Origin: an uncultured Balneolaceae bacterium
GTDB lineage: Bacteria > Bacteroidota > Rhodothermia > Balneolales > Balneolaceae
Direction: 5' to 3'
DNA: 9,924 nt
Assembly: GCA_938003885.1 (NCBI GenBank)
Contig: CALKWT010000184.1
Coordinates: 1-9,924, forward strand
In this document: positions 1 through 7,424 of the stretch, piece by piece
How the letters are laid out: each line of letters begins with the position of its first letter
Numbering within the stretch: the stretch's first letter is position 1
Position numbers and translations under genes: made by a program
Notes under the pieces: generated by a model
The model's input: the letters and a program-made list of their open reading frames with translations, nothing else
Databases searched by the model: none
Told to the model about the DNA's origin: nothing

Positions 1-50
1 TACGAGATTTCTGTGTGTGACTGGAGTTCAGACGTGTGCTCTTCCGATCT
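1..50. other. Illumina adapter contamination at contig end (non-biological)
   Basis: These bases match the Illumina P7 library adapter: the tail TACGAGAT of the P7 primer (1-8), an 8-base index TTCTGTGT (9-16), then the standard 34-base read-2 adapter at 17-50, which starts GTGACTGGAGTTC and ends CTCTTCCGATCT. Read on the minus strand, the same junction gives the familiar read-through sequence AGATCGGAAGAGC. The adapter stops exactly where the kinase reading frame resumes, so base 51 is the first genomic base. The segment should be trimmed and nothing in it annotated. The match is from memory of the published adapter sequence, but it covers the whole segment. Confidence 0.98.
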
Positions 51-1296
51 AGTGTCCTGCACGCACCGTGTCGGTTGCCAGGCCCATCTCTGCCATGATC
101 TGAAAACCATAGTAGAGCGAGAAGACAATTCCTTCTTGTGCTGCCCGTAAAAGGTGGGACCGCTGATGCCTGTTAAAGTTCAAATGATGAATTTGTGCTC
201 CTACGTCCCGGTTTTCAAAAATACGTTCGGCACCGTTGCCGAAAGGTAAAATCTGTAATCCGTCACTTCCGATCGGTGCTTCCGCTGCAATCGCGTTCAT
301 CTTCTCGTAGGTGATGGAAGAGTCGATATCAAAATGTTTCCGGAGCCAGCTGTTCAAAATACCGGTACCGTTTACACAGAGCAGGACCCCGTAGCGGTTC
401 CGGCTTTCCGTGTGATTGACATGCACGAACGTGTTCACCCTTGATTTTTTGTCGTAGTCGGGTGTGTCTGTAATACCGTAGATGACCCCTGAGGTGCCCG
501 CTGTTGATGCAACTTCGCCCGGATGGAGGACATTTAAGGAGAAAGCGTTATTGGGCTGATCTCCCGCTCTGTAGGAGACGGGCGTACCTTTTGCCAGGCC
601 GAGTTTACTGGCGGCCTCCTCTGAAAGGGTGCCGTGATCTCCAAAGCTGTTCAGCGCCTCGGGAAGCATCTCCTTTGGAATTTCATACAGGTCAAGAATC
701 TCCTGTGCGAGCTCACCTTTCGGGAAGTTCCAGAAAATCCCTTCTGAGAGTCCGGATACCGTCGTGCAGATTCTGCCGGTTAACTTCATGCCGATGAAGT
801 CACCTGGCAGCATGATTTTATCAATTTTCTCAAACAGCCCGGGTTCATTCTCTTTCACCCACCGCAGTTTCGATGCGGTAAAGTTTCCTGGTGAGTTCAG
901 GAACAACTCGAGGCTCTTTTTTTCACCAATCTGTTGAAAAGCCCTTTCACCGATATCTGAAGCACGACTGTCGCACCAGATGATGGAAGGCCGGAGTACA
1001 TTCTGGTTTTTATCTACCACCACCAGTCCGTGCATCTGGTAGGCGATACCGATCGCTTTGATGTCATGTTTCGAAATAGAGGCCTTCTCCATCAGCTCTT
1101 TTGTGGCTTGCACGATATATTGCCACCAAAGGGCAGGGTCTTGTTCCGCCCATCCCGGACGGATCGCCTGCATTTCCATCTCCTGCTTAGGTGCGGTGGC
1201 TGAGCCGACCAGACGGCCGGTATCTGCATCCAATACAGATGCTTTGATAGATGAACTGCCAAGATCGTAGCCAAGCAGATAGGTTCGATTGCTCAT
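51..1296 (-). CDS. FGGY-family carbohydrate kinase, xylulokinase type (3' end missing)
   Basis: Cytoplasmic ATP-dependent sugar kinase, most likely phosphorylating D-xylulose or a related pentulose. The visible 415 residues hold the FGGY_N domain and most of FGGY_C. Landmarks are the N-terminal phosphate-binding loop GYDLGSSS (9-16), QMHGLV (87-92, the xylulokinase-type substrate motif), WCDSR (107-111), RAGDQ (243-247, with D246 the expected catalytic base) and TAGTSG (265-270). Xylulokinases are usually near 490-500 residues, so about 80 are missing. The frame ends at VRAGH, where family members normally continue; the TAG at 49-51 is two adapter bases plus one genomic base and is not a real stop. 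I chose the ATG at 1296 because the glycine-rich loop follows it directly; a TTG at 1314 would add six residues. It lies 108 bp after the permease gene and is probably co-transcribed. Substrate is inferred from motifs and neighbour; another ketose is possible. Confidence 0.88.
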
Positions 1297-1322
1297 AGGT
1301 ATGAATTTCTGCAAATAGATAA

Positions 1323-1353
1323 GAACCTGCCCGGTTGTTGATGGGGCAGGTTC
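1323..1353 (-). terminator. Strong intercistronic hairpin between permease and kinase genes
   Basis: GAACCTGCCC (1323-1332) and GGGCAGGTTC (1344-1353) form a perfect 10-bp stem with an 11-base loop. Read on the minus strand, the stem is followed by TTATCTATTT, which is only moderately T-rich. It therefore looks like a weak Rho-independent terminator, an attenuator, or a hairpin that protects the upstream mRNA. It ends 26 bases before the kinase ATG, leaving no room for a separate promoter after it. Partial read-through that lowers kinase expression relative to the permease is the simplest reading. The stem is seen directly; the role is inferred. Confidence 0.5.
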
Positions 1354-1379
1354 CTCTGTATTAAGATGAATAAGTTGAC

Positions 1380-1401
1380 AAAGCCGCTCTTATCGGGCTT
1401 T
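1380..1401 (-). other. Short hairpin just after the permease stop codon
   Basis: AAAGCC (1380-1385) and GGCTTT (1396-1401) form a 6-bp stem with a 10-base loop, beginning four bases after the permease stop codon on the minus strand. It has an A-rich 5' side and only a short T stretch after it, so it is too weak to call a terminator alone. Together with the 10-bp hairpin 26 bases further on, it makes a tandem hairpin arrangement in the gap before the kinase gene. Confidence 0.3.
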
Positions 1402-1404
1402 TCT

Positions 1405-2967
1405 CTACGCTGTAAGCTCCACAACTTTGTATCCGCCCTCTCTCTTGTCCTTGATATACATAGCAAGGAAGATGAGAGCAATAACGAATGCGATAGGCGA
1501 GATCCAGAGGAACGACATTCTACCGCCATAGTTATCAGCAGGGAGGAGGATGGATCCGGCTTCTGCAATCAGGGCTTCTTCTCTGTCCAGATGCAGTTCG
1601 GTTATAGCGCGGAGAGCGTTTCCTGTTAGCACGCCATCCAGCTCATTGGTCTGCCGGTAATGGCTGAGAGCACTTGCGGTATGGTTATAGACATTCTGAA
1701 CATCTACCTCCCGGAATCCAAGCTGAGCCAGCTGCTGGGGGTTGCCTGCAGCATCTTGTGCCTCCTGGATATAGGTGGGATAGCGCTCTTCCACCTGCTC
1801 CATCACTTGAACCGTCTGCTCCTCGTTCAGAGCATCGGGCAGGTAACCGTCGGCAATGCTTCCCATAATCGCATTGGCACCTCCCGCTGCGAAAAATCCA
1901 AAACCGATCATCAGTACAATGCCAAGTGAGCCCGCTTTCGGGTAACGTTCACTCAGCAGGCCCACCATCGTTGGGAAATAGAAGGCTACCCCAGCTCCGA
2001 AAATGGTGGCTGCAAGCAGCAGAGGAAAGATTCCGGTTTCAATAAAACCAAACATGAGAAGTCCGATTCCTGTCAGGATAGAGGAACCCAGGAGCATACC
2101 GGTGGGTGAGAATCTTTCCACAAATGAGCCGGCAAAAGTACGCAGAATCACCATGATGGCACTCACCCACACGAATACAAGAATTCCATGAACACCGGCC
2201 GATTGCAGGACGGAAGGGATCCAGCGTCCGGGGCCCATCTCCAGGGAGAGCGTGATCATTTTCAGAACAATCAGTCCCCAAACGACAGGATGAGTAAAGG
2301 TGTAGCGGAACATCTCCCGCATCGGGATACCCGCTTCCGCTGTTTCGGTCTTTGGAAAGGTTTCGGGAATAAGAAGTGCCCCATAGATAAAGATAGGGAT
2401 GTAAATAATGGCGATCTGGGTCGTCCAGTGGCCTAAATCAATCGGACCGACCTGGCCGATACCAACCATGGCAAATCCGAGGAGCCCGCCAAAGATCATA
2501 GATCCGGGGAAGAAAGCATGAAAGTGATTTAACTTGGTGGTCTTGTTTTTTGGGAAAAGGGCGGCAGTTAGCGGATTTCCGGCTACCTCTATCAGTCCGT
2601 TCCCGGCACCGAAACCGATAGCGCCCAGAAAGAGAATCCAGAATGCGTTGGGATCACCTGCAAAAAAAGATCCGAACAGAAAGAAGGTCACCCCGGCCAG
2701 GTGGCAGACAAAAGCCCCGATCGATGCACGTTTAAGGCCAATTTTTTCAAGAAACGGGCCAATGGTGAGCAGAGAGATGGCCATCCCCCAGAGTGCCGCA
2801 CCGCCAATATAACCGACCTGGGCGTTGGTCAGAATGAATTCTGCTTTAAGCTGACCCAGTATGTTACTCACCAGCACAAATGAAAAGCCGGTCGGAACCA
2901 AGGCAAGACAGATCCCCCTAAAGATCTTTTTGCGATTAATTACGGGTTGTGAATCGTTTTCAAGCAT
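1405..2967 (-). CDS. MFS sugar permease, FucP-like (FHS) family, with a large periplasmic loop
   Basis: A 520-residue inner-membrane transporter of the major facilitator superfamily, probably importing a sugar with protons. A short charged N-terminus (1-15) precedes TM1 (about 16-38), and the hydrophobic segments are consistent with 12 TM helices. The pattern NPLTAALFP (131-139) followed by KLNHFHAFFPGS (145-156) matches the NP...LN signature of fucose-permease-like carriers. The odd part is a hydrophilic stretch of about 111 residues (374-484, bases 1516-1848) between TM11 and TM12, expected to lie in the periplasm; simpler FucP-type carriers are near 400-440 residues. The ATG at 2967 is preferred because TM1 follows soon after. 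An in-frame ATG at 3084 would add 39 cysteine-containing hydrophilic residues and lies right at the predicted transcription start. The downstream kinase suggests the transported sugar is its substrate; this is inference, and the exact sugar is unknown. Confidence 0.85.
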   Translation of the reverse strand: MLENDSQPVINRKKIFRGICLALVPTGFSFVLVSNILGQLKAEFILTNAQVGYIGGAALWGMAISLLTIGPFLEKIGLKRASIGAFVCHLAGVTFFLFGSFFAGDPNAFWILFLGAIGFGAGNGLIEVAGNPLTAALFPKNKTTKLNHFHAFFPGSMIFGGLLGFAMVGIGQVGPIDLGHWTTQIAIIYIPIFIYGALLIPETFPKTETAEAGIPMREMFRYTFTHPVVWGLIVLKMITLSLEMGPGRWIPSVLQSAGVHGILVFVWVSAIMVILRTFAGSFVERFSPTGMLLGSSILTGIGLLMFGFIETGIFPLLLAATIFGAGVAFYFPTMVGLLSERYPKAGSLGIVLMIGFGFFAAGGANAIMGSIADGYLPDALNEEQTVQVMEQVEERYPTYIQEAQDAAGNPQQLAQLGFREVDVQNVYNHTASALSHYRQTNELDGVLTGNALRAITELHLDREEALIAEAGSILLPADNYGGRMSFLWISPIAFVIALIFLAMYIKDKREGGYKVVELTA

Positions 2968-3092
2968 AGGAAAATAAGATTGAATTGATGATTTGGTAAA
3001 TGTATGAGATGGATGTTTGGTACGACAGCTGCTTTGGCCGCATCCTGCCGCGTCAGTGCAGCAGATCTCCGAAAAGGAAACCATGCTTCGGT

Positions 3093-3122
3093 TTTATAAA
3101 TGAACCCTGGCGCTGAAATCAA
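3093..3122 (-). promoter_or_regulatory. Candidate sigma70-like promoter for permease and kinase genes
   Basis: On the minus strand, TTGATT (3117-3122) and TATAAA (3093-3098) are separated by 18 bases, giving 4/6 and 5/6 matches to the classical -35 and -10 boxes. Transcription would start near 3086, about 120 bases before the permease ATG. The -35 box overlaps an inverted repeat that could be an operator. Caution is needed because AT-rich intergenic DNA often gives such matches, and true Bacteroidota use a different -33/-7 consensus. Confidence 0.3.
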
Positions 3123-3137
3123 CCGGTTAACCCGGTT
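3121..3137. promoter_or_regulatory. Inverted repeat, candidate LacI-type operator
   Basis: AACCGG (3121-3126) and CCGGTT (3132-3137) are exact inverted copies around a 5-base centre, and AACCGGTT (3121-3128) is itself a perfect 8-bp palindrome. Palindromes with a central CG such as AAACCGGTTT are typical of LacI/GalR-family operators controlling sugar genes. It overlaps the predicted -35 box of the permease promoter, the right place for a repressor. A run of T follows on the plus strand (3136-3140), but no plus-strand gene ends here, so a terminator role is unlikely. No regulator gene is in the window. Confidence 0.35.
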
Positions 3138-3290
3138 TTTCAAAACCTCCCTAATCTAACTTTCGGGCAGATACGTTCAAATCAATAAATTGACAGAGAG
3201 TTCATGCCCCTTAATTTTTAATCATATCACCGAAATATGAGTAGGTTGAATTTCATTAAAAAAGAACCAATTGTCAAAGTTAACAGAAGA

Positions 3291-5039
3291 TTAATGATAA
3301 ATGTATTCCGCAAAATTCCATGGCTGATAACCCTCTTCAGAAAGGCTTTCCTGAGTCAAAATACCCTTGACAGCCCGGATCGGGATGCTGCCATTTCTCA
3401 GGATGGTGTCATGAAATTCTGCTGGTGACATCTTTTTACTTTCGACAAGCTCATTGTAGAGCGCATAGATCTGCATGCCCCCGATCATGTAGGCAATTTG
3501 ATAAAGTGGCCCGTAGCGGCCTTCGAATGATCGTCGCACCTCTGCTTCTGCATTGGCGTATTCATGCCCCACACGATCCACCAGATAGTCGATGCACTGT
3601 TGTGGCGTCCAGTTTCCAAGGTGATAATTGAGGGAGAAGATGATCCGGGCATACCGATGCGTTCTCCAGAAAAGCATGCCGATTCGGTCTTCCGGAGTTT
3701 CTGCAAAACCCAGGTCCCATAACAGGATCTCCCAATAAAGTGCCCAGCCCTCTCCCCAGAACGGGGTCTGAAACGGGCTTCGATGGGTATTGTAGCGGCG
3801 CGTGAAATAGCCCTGCATATGGTGTCCCGGAATCAATTCGTGTTGTACTGTGGCTCGGTTGAAATGAGGATTGTTTCCCCGCATGCTCATCAGTTTTGCA
3901 TCATGATCCATCGTATTTGTGGGATAGGAGATGGTGATCACTTCGCCTCCCAGAAAGAAGGGATTGATCAGCTGTCGTTCGGGGGACATCATCTGCATTC
4001 TCCAGACTTCATCCAGCAGATCTGGTATGGTCACCAGTTCCCGCTCCTGGATAAAGTCCATCGATTCGCGGTGAAGCTTCATAATCAGTTCCGGCTTTTC
4101 ACCCGGCGCCACATAGTTGTTTTTCACATGTTCAAGTGCTGCGTTCCAGTCATCCCCGTAACCCAGTTCCCGGGCAGCTTTAAGCATCTCCTGTTCCGCT
4201 TTGGCGAACTGATGCTCGGCAATAGAAATCAGCTCTTGCGGTGTGTAGTTGATCATCTCAAACGCGAGCCGCTTCTGGATCTCTTCTTCACCGATCGGAT
4301 TTCCTACGATGCCGCTCTCGTCCAGCTGTTCATTTTCTGCATCAAAGTGGCCACTCACAAACTCGGCATATTCCGTCAGAGCCTGATCCAGCGATTCATA
4401 CGGTTTGGCAGTCCACCATGTATAGTCAATATCGTAGCCTGAATAGAACCTGTTAGCATCTTCCAGAATCCACTGAATGTTCTGCAGAATATCGGTAATG
4501 GCAATGGTCTCTGAACGTAATAAGGGTTCTGATTCGGCCAGGTGGTTATGAAGCTGAGTGATCTGCTCCGCCCAGGAATTCATCCACTCAGCGGTTGCTG
4601 CACCCTGTTGGGCGGTCCCTATTCTGCGCTGTTGGATAAACTCCATGAATTTTTCAATGCCCGGAACCCACTGCGCGACGGACTCGAACCGCTCCTTCTC
4701 CCTGTTCATAAAATAGTGCTGCCGTTCCAGATGGTTTTTAAGCAGCAGATAATCGGTCTTTTCACTACTTGAGAGAGTGCCGAAAGGAATTTCCTCGAGC
4801 TTGTCGGACCAGTCGGAGTAGAATTGTTCAAATCTGTCAAAGTATTGATCTGAATATCTAACATCGTACTTCCTGTTCAATACGGCTTCATCCTGATCAA
4901 ACTCACGGATCAGCGTCTCCATCCTCCCGTTTTGTGCATTCAGATGAGAGGGGAAGTAGAAGAGTGTGAAGAGGATCCCTGCTGTAAAAAGAGCAAGCAG
5001 AGGTTGAGTGTGGAATTTCCGGAGTACTGTTGAAGTCAT
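3291..5039 (-). CDS. Secreted DUF885-family metallopeptidase
   Basis: A 582-residue exported protein of the DUF885 family, whose members carry a zinc-peptidase-like active site. The N-terminus has a basic start (R7, K8), a hydrophobic core (about 14-29) and a likely signal-peptidase I site after LNA (33-35). No lipobox cysteine is present, so a soluble periplasmic or secreted protein is expected. The family motif HELIPGHH is at 400-407 and the second conserved block GEGWALYWE at 429-437; H400, H406 or H407 and a glutamate in the second block are the likely metal ligands, with E401 catalytic. Length fits the family. It is the last gene of the hydroxyproline operon, 49 bp after the D-amino-acid dehydrogenase gene, so releasing proline- or hydroxyproline-containing residues from peptides is an attractive but unproven role. 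Substrate cannot be read from sequence. The start is the only ATG that includes the signal peptide. Confidence 0.87.
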   Translation of the reverse strand: MTSTVLRKFHTQPLLALFTAGILFTLFYFPSHLNAQNGRMETLIREFDQDEAVLNRKYDVRYSDQYFDRFEQFYSDWSDKLEEIPFGTLSSSEKTDYLLLKNHLERQHYFMNREKERFESVAQWVPGIEKFMEFIQQRRIGTAQQGAATAEWMNSWAEQITQLHNHLAESEPLLRSETIAITDILQNIQWILEDANRFYSGYDIDYTWWTAKPYESLDQALTEYAEFVSGHFDAENEQLDESGIVGNPIGEEEIQKRLAFEMINYTPQELISIAEHQFAKAEQEMLKAARELGYGDDWNAALEHVKNNYVAPGEKPELIMKLHRESMDFIQERELVTIPDLLDEVWRMQMMSPERQLINPFFLGGEVITISYPTNTMDHDAKLMSMRGNNPHFNRATVQHELIPGHHMQGYFTRRYNTHRSPFQTPFWGEGWALYWEILLWDLGFAETPEDRIGMLFWRTHRYARIIFSLNYHLGNWTPQQCIDYLVDRVGHEYANAEAEVRRSFEGRYGPLYQIAYMIGGMQIYALYNELVESKKMSPAEFHDTILRNGSIPIRAVKGILTQESLSEEGYQPWNFAEYIYH

Positions 5040-5088
5040 GGGCTGTTCTTTTTATTTAAAGGATTCACGTCGATCTGTTTGATGCATG

Positions 5089-6345
5089 CTATCTGAATCT
5101 GTCCGGGCTGATAAGAGGGTGTGAGAGTTCAGAAGAGCCTGTTGTGATCAGGTCGGTAATCAGCTGCCCGCAGGCAGGTGCCAGGCTCATCCCCATCATG
5201 GCGTGTCCGGTGGAGATGTAGAGATTTTTATAATCCCTGCTTCTGCCAGCATAGGGCATTCCGTCCGGTGCAATCGGCCGAAGGCCTGCCCAAACCCGGG
5301 CATTGGAAAAGTCTGTCATGCGGAACTGAGGCAAGTAGTCGCACACGGCCTTTTTAATACTCTCCACCCGTACAGGGTTGGCCGTTATATCGGAACCGGC
5401 AATCTCCATGGTACCGGCTACCCGCAAATTTCCTGCCATGGGGGTAAAGGTGACCTTTCGTTCCGACAGAATCCCACAAATATCGGGTAGATGAGGGGGA
5501 TTCTGAAGTGTCATGCTATACCCTTTTCCTCCTTGCATCAGTAGATTCTTCCCGACGGTTTTACCCAGTTGATGGGACCAGACGCCGTTACACAAGATGA
5601 AATGTCCGCTTTCGTACGTTCTGCCATCTGCTGTTTTAAGCCTTAGAATCCGGTCCCTGCTACGCTCAAGGAAGGTGACTTCCGTTTGATAGTGGAACGT
5701 TACATCCCGGCCGGCCAGCCACTTTTTTAACCCGTCCATCAAAAGGCCCGGGTGCATGTGGGCGTCATCCGGATAGTGCACACCACCCTTAATGTTGAGC
5801 TGCAGCCCCGGGATACGTTCTGCTACATCTTCCGCACTCAGAACCTCTGTGCGGACACCGAGCCGATTTGCCTGTTCGGCATCTCTGATCTCACTATCCA
5901 GCCCCTTTTCGCTGTTACAGAAGATATAGAGCCCTTTCTCTGTAAATCCAAAATCGAAATCGGCCTCTTCGTTAAATTCGCTGTAGAGATGGCGGCTCCG
6001 TGTCAGCAGATGATGGAGTATAGCACCCGCACGCTCAACATGTTCCTGAGTAGAGTTTTTTCTGAAGGCCAATCCCCATTTTATTAAATCGGTGTCGAGC
6101 CTGGGCCGGATGTAGAAGGGACTGTCTCTCTTCAGCATCCACCGAAGACCCTTGCTGATCATTCCTGGCGATGCCAGGGGAATCACATGGCTTGGGACAA
6201 TCATACCGGCGTTTCCATAGGAACAGTTATCCATTCCATCCGATTTGTCAAACAGAGAGACCTGATATCCTGCCTTTTTCAGGTAGAGGGCTGTGAAGAT
6301 GCCGGTGATGCCGGCTCCGATAATGGAAACCTTGTTTTCACTCAT
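5089..6345 (-). CDS. FAD-dependent D-amino-acid dehydrogenase, probably D-hydroxyproline dehydrogenase
   Basis: A 418-residue flavoprotein of the DAO (DadA-like) family. It is expected to oxidise cis-4-hydroxy-D-proline to pyrroline-4-hydroxy-2-carboxylate and pass electrons to the respiratory chain. The FAD-binding GAGITG (10-15) closes a Rossmann beta-alpha-beta unit ending in the acidic residue of LFDK. GNAGMIVPSH and the C-terminal block running from GLRPIAPDGMPY to STGHAMMGMSLAP are typical of DadA-type enzymes. It has no signal peptide or TM helix, so it should work in the cytoplasm, perhaps at the inner membrane face. It follows the epimerase gene by 37 bp; pairing of these two is the classic signature of hydroxyproline catabolism. 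A GGAGG (plus-strand complement at 6358-6362) lies 12 bases before the ATG, further than usual for a Shine-Dalgarno. The main alternative is a general D-amino-acid or D-proline dehydrogenase; the neighbours favour hydroxyproline. Confidence 0.88.
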   Translation of the reverse strand: MSENKVSIIGAGITGIFTALYLKKAGYQVSLFDKSDGMDNCSYGNAGMIVPSHVIPLASPGMISKGLRWMLKRDSPFYIRPRLDTDLIKWGLAFRKNSTQEHVERAGAILHHLLTRSRHLYSEFNEEADFDFGFTEKGLYIFCNSEKGLDSEIRDAEQANRLGVRTEVLSAEDVAERIPGLQLNIKGGVHYPDDAHMHPGLLMDGLKKWLAGRDVTFHYQTEVTFLERSRDRILRLKTADGRTYESGHFILCNGVWSHQLGKTVGKNLLMQGGKGYSMTLQNPPHLPDICGILSERKVTFTPMAGNLRVAGTMEIAGSDITANPVRVESIKKAVCDYLPQFRMTDFSNARVWAGLRPIAPDGMPYAGRSRDYKNLYISTGHAMMGMSLAPACGQLITDLITTGSSELSHPLISPDRFR

Positions 6346-6382
6346 AGTCTGCCTGAGCCTCCGTTCTGTTCTCCATGGCAGG

Positions 6383-7384
6383 TCAGATCACCTGGAAACC
6401 GTGTGCATAAGGGTCATCGTCATCGATGGTGATGGTGTTATATCCTGTAATTCTGGCCCACCCTTCAATGGATGGTATGATCGCTTTCTTGCCATGAAAG
6501 TCAATCACCTCTTCGATACGTCCGGTAAATTTGCTTCCGATAATGCTTTCGTGAATGAAGGGTTCTCCTCTCTTCAATCGTCCCCGGGCATGCCACTGAG
6601 CCATGCGGGCCGAAGTTCCGGTGCCGCAGGGTGATCGGTCAATTGCTTTGTCCCCATAGAAAACGGCATTTCTGGCTGTGGAACTTGGATCTGTCGGGGT
6701 ACCGGCCCACAAAATGTGGGTAAGCCCACGGATCGTCGGATCCTCCGGATGGACGAAAGTGTGCTGTTGGTTTATTCTGTCGCGTATTTCCCTGCTCCAT
6801 GAGATGATCTGATCTGCGGTATAATCTTGAATCCCGGTAAAATTCTCCTGGGGATCAATGATGGCATAAAAGTTTCCACCGTAGGCAACATCTGCAGTCA
6901 GTTCACCGGTACCGGAGCACGAAACCTTTATATTCTCAGCAGCAAGATAACTTGCAATATTTGTAAGCTTGACGGAGCTCACACGGTTCGCTTCCCGGGT
7001 ATAGGTGACCGGCACCACTCCGGCCGGAGTTTCCAGCCGGAGGCTCCCTTCCGTTTTGGGTTTGACCAGCCCCTCCTCAATCATGATGGTCACCGTACCT
7101 ATGGTTCCGTGGCCGCACATAGGCAGGCAGCCACTGGTCTCTATAAATAGTACACCAATATCATTTTCCGGACTGGAAGGGGGGTAAAGAATACTACCCG
7201 ACATCATATCGTGTCCTCTGGGTTCAAACATGAGTCCTTTTCTGATCCAGTCAAACTCTTTGAGAAAGTGCTGACGTTTTTCGCTCATATTCTTTCCACT
7301 CAGATGAGGCCCTCCCCCGGCCACCAGCCGAACCGGATTACCACAAGTGTGCGCATCTATACAGAAGAATCGTTTTGAACCCAT
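6383..7384 (-). CDS. 4-hydroxyproline 2-epimerase (proline racemase family)
   Basis: A 333-residue cofactor-independent epimerase that interconverts trans-4-hydroxy-L-proline and cis-4-hydroxy-D-proline, the first step of hydroxyproline breakdown. Both catalytic cysteines of the two-base mechanism are present: C90 in MCGHGTIG and C253 in DRSPCGTGTSA, with H92 and D249 beside them. Retention of the second cysteine argues against trans-3-hydroxy-L-proline dehydratase, a close homologue with threonine there. Length is normal and the protein is cytoplasmic. It sits 40 bp after the reductase gene and 37 bp before the D-amino-acid dehydrogenase gene. I see no Shine-Dalgarno before the ATG at 7384; the leader is A-rich. 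Proline racemase activity is the main alternative and cannot be excluded by the motifs, but the operon context strongly favours hydroxyproline. Confidence 0.92.
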   Translation of the reverse strand: MGSKRFFCIDAHTCGNPVRLVAGGGPHLSGKNMSEKRQHFLKEFDWIRKGLMFEPRGHDMMSGSILYPPSSPENDIGVLFIETSGCLPMCGHGTIGTVTIMIEEGLVKPKTEGSLRLETPAGVVPVTYTREANRVSSVKLTNIASYLAAENIKVSCSGTGELTADVAYGGNFYAIIDPQENFTGIQDYTADQIISWSREIRDRINQQHTFVHPEDPTIRGLTHILWAGTPTDPSSTARNAVFYGDKAIDRSPCGTGTSARMAQWHARGRLKRGEPFIHESIIGSKFTGRIEEVIDFHGKKAIIPSIEGWARITGYNTITIDDDDPYAHGFQVI

Positions 7385-7424
7385 ATTTTTTATCTATTCG
7401 TAAGAGCAGCTGAATGTCTGTTGA

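Larger units (their letters stand above)
2968..3290. other. Non-coding region between the hydroxyproline operon and the sugar module
   Basis: This 323-bp gap is the only long non-coding stretch. On the minus strand it starts at the peptidase stop codon with a T-rich tract (TTCTTTTTT, about 3257-3265) that could end the upstream operon, though I see no convincing stem before it. It then carries the inverted repeat and promoter-like elements given separately, and a leader of roughly 120 bases to the permease ATG. The leader shows no Shine-Dalgarno near that ATG. Small frames here (for example 2940-3143, minus) overlap the permease start and resemble no family I know. No tRNA or recognisable riboswitch is visible. 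Confidence 0.6.

Noticed and set aside
1297..1314. TTG at 1314 as the start of the kinase gene
   Set aside because: It adds only six residues ahead of an ATG at 1296 that is directly followed by the expected N-terminal motif; neither start has a Shine-Dalgarno to support the longer form.
2968..3084. A 39-residue N-terminal extension of the permease from an in-frame ATG at 3084
   Set aside because: The extra residues are hydrophilic and cysteine-containing, do not resemble an MFS N-terminus, and the ATG at 2967 sits just before the first membrane helix. The extension also starts at the predicted transcription start.
3121..3140. Stem AACCGG/CCGGTT followed by TTTTT as a Rho-independent terminator on the plus strand
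   Set aside because: No plus-strand gene ends here, and in the direction of all genes the T run lies on the wrong side. An operator is a better reading.
2940..3143. A 67-codon minus-strand frame overlapping the permease start, possibly a leader peptide
   Set aside because: It overlaps the permease start out of frame, resembles no family I know, has no ribosome-binding site, and begins upstream of the predicted transcription start.
3783..4442. A 219-codon plus-strand open frame inside the peptidase gene
   Set aside because: It lies fully antisense to the DUF885 coding sequence, which has clear family motifs, and its translation shows no recognisable domain.
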